Assembly: GCA_018399635.1 (NCBI GenBank)
Contig: JAGYOH010000010.1
Location: forward strand, 50,890-114,889
Direction: 5' to 3'
Length of the DNA stretch: 64,000 nucleotides
Source: Clostridia bacterium
GTDB taxonomy: Bacteria; Bacillota; Clostridia; Peptostreptococcales; Acidaminobacteraceae
Positions 61,592 through 64,000 of the stretch are shown one piece after another; position 1 is the stretch's first letter, and every line of letters starts with the position of its first letter. The translations under genes and the position numbers were made by a program. Under the pieces are notes generated by a model. It worked only from the letters and a program-made list of their open reading frames with translations. It did not search any database and was not told the DNA's origin.

Positions 61592-62290
61592 ATGCTCATC
61601 AACTGTGATCTGGGAGAAAAGACCGGGGAGGATCCCGGGCTTTTCAATTGCATCGATCTGGCCAACATCGCCTGCGGTTTTCACGCGGGAGATGCCCTGA
61701 CCATGGAAAAAACCGTGATCGCCTGTCTGGCGGCCGGGGTGAAAATCGGCGCCCACCCCGGTTATCTCGATCCCGCCGGCTTCGGTCGAAGGGACCTCGA
61801 AGTCCCGCCGGCGACCCTCAGGGCCCAGATTCTCTATCAGATCGGCGCCCTTGAGGCCCTGGTGAGAAGTCACGCCGGCAGGCTGCATCATGTGAAATTT
61901 CACGGCGCCCTCTATCACCGGCTGGCCGGGGACCCTGATCTGGCCCGGTTGATTCTCGAGGCGGTCAAGGCCTTCGACCCCACCCTCACGATCCTCGCCC
62001 CCCCGGATTCCGCCATGAGCCGGTCGGCGGGGGATCTCGGGCTCAAGGTGCTGGAGGAGATTTTCGCCGACAGGGCCTACCACCGGGACGGGACCCTGGT
62101 TGCCAGGGGCCTCGAAGGGGCGGTCCTGGGTTTGGAGGCCATTGAAGACCGGCTGAAGAAAATCAAGGCGCAAAGCCGCATCGACACCATCGAGGGGGAG
62201 GCCATCGACGTGGCCGCCGGAACCCTCTGCCTCCACGCCGACACCCCCGGCGCCAGCCGGATTGCCGGGCGCATCAGGAGGCTGTTATGA
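61592..62290 (+). CDS. pxpA: 5-oxoprolinase subunit A (LamB/YcsF family)
   Basis: A 232-residue TIM-barrel-like subunit. LINCDLGEKTGED, NIACGFHAGDALTM and GAHPGYLDPAGFGRR are family marks, and KFHGALYH follows near 100. PxpA with PxpB and PxpC splits 5-oxoproline to glutamate using ATP. GGAGGGG lies before ATG 61592. It is slightly shorter than usual (about 250). The gene overlaps pxpB by 4 bases. Confidence 0.95.
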   Translation: MLINCDLGEKTGEDPGLFNCIDLANIACGFHAGDALTMEKTVIACLAAGVKIGAHPGYLDPAGFGRRDLEVPPATLRAQILYQIGALEALVRSHAGRLHHVKFHGALYHRLAGDPDLARLILEAVKAFDPTLTILAPPDSAMSRSAGDLGLKVLEEIFADRAYHRDGTLVARGLEGAVLGLEAIEDRLKKIKAQSRIDTIEGEAIDVAAGTLCLHADTPGASRIAGRIRRLL

Positions 62291-62994
62291 TCATCAAGGC
62301 CCTGGGGGACGCCCACCTGATCATCAGTCTCGGGGACCGGATCGATCCCGGCATTCACCAAGAGGTCCTCGGTCTCACCGAGGGTCTGAAGGCCCTGAGG
62401 CATCCCGGCATCCTGTCGGTGATGCCTGCCTATACGGAGGTTCTGCTGGCTTATGACCCCCTGAGGCTGCTAGAATCAGAAATACCGGCCCTGGTGGCCG
62501 AAGCCGGGAGGAGGGCCCTGGAGGTGAAAAGGCCTCCGGGGAGGCGCTTTGAGATTCCCGTCCTTTACGGCGGGGATTACGGTCCGGACTTGAAAGACCT
62601 GGCCCGGCTCAAGGGGCTCAGTGAAGAGGAGGTGGTGGCCATCCACACCTCGAGGACCTACCGCCTCTACGGCTTCGGTTTCATCCCGGGCTTCCTCTAC
62701 CTGGGGATACTGGACGAGAGAATCCGCCTGGGCCGCCTCGAGACCCCCCGCCTGGCAGTGGCGGCGGGCTCTGTGGGCATCGCCGGCGAGCAGACGGGGA
62801 TCTACCCCAGGGTCTCTCCCGGAGGCTGGCGGATCATCGGCCGCAGTCCTGTGGAATTCTTCAATCCTCAGCGGGAGGAGCCCACTCCCTTCAAGCCGGG
62901 GGACGAACTTCGTTTCGTCTCCCTGGACGAGGCCGGCTTCCTGGAAATCCAGGAGAACCGGGATTTCAGAATGAAAAGCGAAGTGATGGACTGA
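62287..62994 (+). CDS. pxpB: 5-oxoprolinase subunit B (KipI family)
   Basis: 235 residues, with the N-terminal domain up to about 80 and the cyclophilin-like catalytic domain after it (GFGFIPGFLYLG, VAAGSVGIAGEQTGIYP, SPGGWRIIGRSP). ATG 62287 overlaps the pxpA stop, and its own stop overlaps the pxpC start. In Bacillus the KipI homologue also inhibits the kinase KinA; that extra role is not implied here. Confidence 0.95.
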   Translation: MIIKALGDAHLIISLGDRIDPGIHQEVLGLTEGLKALRHPGILSVMPAYTEVLLAYDPLRLLESEIPALVAEAGRRALEVKRPPGRRFEIPVLYGGDYGPDLKDLARLKGLSEEEVVAIHTSRTYRLYGFGFIPGFLYLGILDERIRLGRLETPRLAVAAGSVGIAGEQTGIYPRVSPGGWRIIGRSPVEFFNPQREEPTPFKPGDELRFVSLDEAGFLEIQENRDFRMKSEVMD

Positions 62995-63968
62995 TGGGAA
63001 GGATACAGATATTGTCCCCGGGATTTTTGATGACCCTCAAGGATTCGGGGAGAAGAGACTACGGTATCTTCGGGGTTCCGCTTTCAGGGCCTGCCGATTT
63101 CGAGTCGGCCCTCCTGGGAAATCTCCTGGTGGGCAACCCCCGGGGGGCGGCGGTGATTGAAATCACCCTGGGGGGCGGCCGGATCCTTTTTCTGGATGAT
63201 TTTGCCGTCGCCGTGACGGGACAGCCCCTGGGGGTGAGAATCGACGAAAGACCCGTGGCCATGAATGAAACCCTCAGGGTCAGGGGAGGGGAGGTGCTGG
63301 AGCTCCCACCCCTTGAAAAGGGTGTCAAGGCCTATCTCAGCATCGGAGGGACCCTGCGCCGGTCCAGAATCCTCGGCAGCCATTCCGTATCCCTCACCGG
63401 AGGCCTGGGCAGGCCCCTGTCCCCGGGAGAATTCCTCTCCTTCGAGGCCGATACCGGGGTGAGGCGCAGAAGGCTGCCCCAGGCCCTGTGTCGAAACGAT
63501 TCCGATGCGGGGGTCTTTCGGGTCATCCGGGGGCCGGAGTCTTTCGCCGAAGAGGTCTATAGGACTTTTCTGAGTCAGGACTTCAGGGTGTCGAAGAACA
63601 GCAACGACATGGGTCTGAGACTCGAGGGCAAGGCCCTCCCCCTGGACCAGCGGGAGATGATTTCCTCGGGGGTCGCCTACGGGACCATTCAGATTCCTCC
63701 TGGGGGCCAGCCCCTGGTCATGATGGCGGACCATCCCGTCACCGGAGGGTATCCCAGGATCGCCGGGGTCATCACCAGGGACCTCTCGAGGCTTTCCCAG
63801 CTGGGACCCGGGGACCGCCTGTCCTTTGAAGAGGTCACCATCGGGGAGGCCCACCGGGAACTCGAGGCCTTAGAAGACGCCATCGAGGCCTGGCTGGGCA
63901 GGCCGGTCAGGCGGTTCAGGGTGAAGGTCGGGGAAAGGGCCTTCGAGGTGGCGGTGGAGGAGATATGA
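62994..63968 (+). CDS. pxpC: 5-oxoprolinase subunit C (KipA/biotin-dependent carboxylase-like)
   Basis: A 324-residue partner of PxpB, with the typical start FLMTLKDSGRRDYGIFGVPLSGPAD, given by its key part GRRDYGIFGVPLSGP. SKNSNDMGLRLEG and ADHPVTGGYPRI lie in the second half. It completes the oxoprolinase complex, and its stop at 63966-63968 leaves 32 bases to the window end with no visible feature. Confidence 0.95.
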   Translation: MGRIQILSPGFLMTLKDSGRRDYGIFGVPLSGPADFESALLGNLLVGNPRGAAVIEITLGGGRILFLDDFAVAVTGQPLGVRIDERPVAMNETLRVRGGEVLELPPLEKGVKAYLSIGGTLRRSRILGSHSVSLTGGLGRPLSPGEFLSFEADTGVRRRRLPQALCRNDSDAGVFRVIRGPESFAEEVYRTFLSQDFRVSKNSNDMGLRLEGKALPLDQREMISSGVAYGTIQIPPGGQPLVMMADHPVTGGYPRIAGVITRDLSRLSQLGPGDRLSFEEVTIGEAHRELEALEDAIEAWLGRPVRRFRVKVGERAFEVAVEEI

Positions 63969-64000
63969 AGTGCAATGAAGGGGTGTCGTGAAATTGAATG

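Noticed and set aside
1..64000. tRNA, rRNA, CRISPR arrays, insertion sequences, phage or toxin-antitoxin loci
   Set aside because: No cloverleaf, repeat-spacer array, transposase motif or integrase was seen on either strand. The small XRE gene is paired with a membrane protein, not a toxin.

Overview
The window is a gene-dense bacterial chromosome segment with fairly high GC. It looks like an anaerobic, amino-acid-using Clostridia-type Firmicute. The reasons are strong AGGAGG ribosome sites, frequent TTG and GTG starts, many intrinsic terminators, lipoprotein binding proteins with AEEP-rich linkers, a yybP-ykoY riboswitch, a sigma-54 response regulator, and NrtABC-free, TRAP- and ABC-rich transport. 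The genus cannot be fixed from sequence alone. I saw no rRNA, tRNA, CRISPR array, insertion sequence or phage gene.

Layout. 1-5.9 kb: a 5'-cut histidine kinase and a sigma-54 response regulator, then a matching -24/-12 promoter and a TAXI-type TRAP transporter with its DUF1850 partner. 5.9-8.3 kb: a GDT1-family Mn exporter under a yybP-ykoY manganese riboswitch, and a URO-D family protein (minus strand). 8.3-12.8 kb: a 1.3 kb gene-free stretch, then a complete tripartite tricarboxylate transporter (TctC-TctB-TctA). 13-25 kb: two CNNM/HlyC-like proteins, a class V aminotransferase, a CsoR repressor with a perfect operator and a MATE exporter, an FKBP/trigger-factor-like lipoprotein, an M20 amidohydrolase, an MscS channel, a VTT membrane protein and a ZIP transporter.

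26.2-30.9 kb: an RNA that looks like a molybdenum-cofactor riboswitch precedes a four-gene unit made of an FbpA-type binding protein, a fused permease, a PP2C-like phosphatase and an ABC ATPase. This is the most unusual system in the window. 31-45 kb: NAD(P)HX repair enzyme, CPBP protease, NAD-kinase-like protein with a coupled aminotransferase, an XRE/membrane/lipoprotein/PfkB group, U32 peptidase, OsmC, small lipoprotein and membrane genes, a frameshifted gene, a methyltransferase, a collapsed response-regulator remnant, a cupin and a Gfo/Idh oxidoreductase. 45.4-53.1 kb: a BMP-type nucleoside ABC importer, a GntR/HutC regulator with a probable operator, and mtnA-mtnP, forming an import-and-salvage operon for methylthio-nucleosides.

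53.1-56.8 kb: an MFS transporter and a beheaded branched-chain amino acid ABC cassette (livM lacks its 5' end; livJ and livH are absent). 56.9-64 kb: HutD, then a minus-strand operon (arginase-fold hydrolase, Asp/Glu racemase-like enzyme, Nramp-fold transporter lacking the metal-binding motif), its IclR regulator, and the divergent 5-oxoprolinase genes pxpA-pxpB-pxpC. This arrangement recalls the Bacillus ycsFG-kip region and suggests a pathway for cyclic or amide amino acid derivatives.
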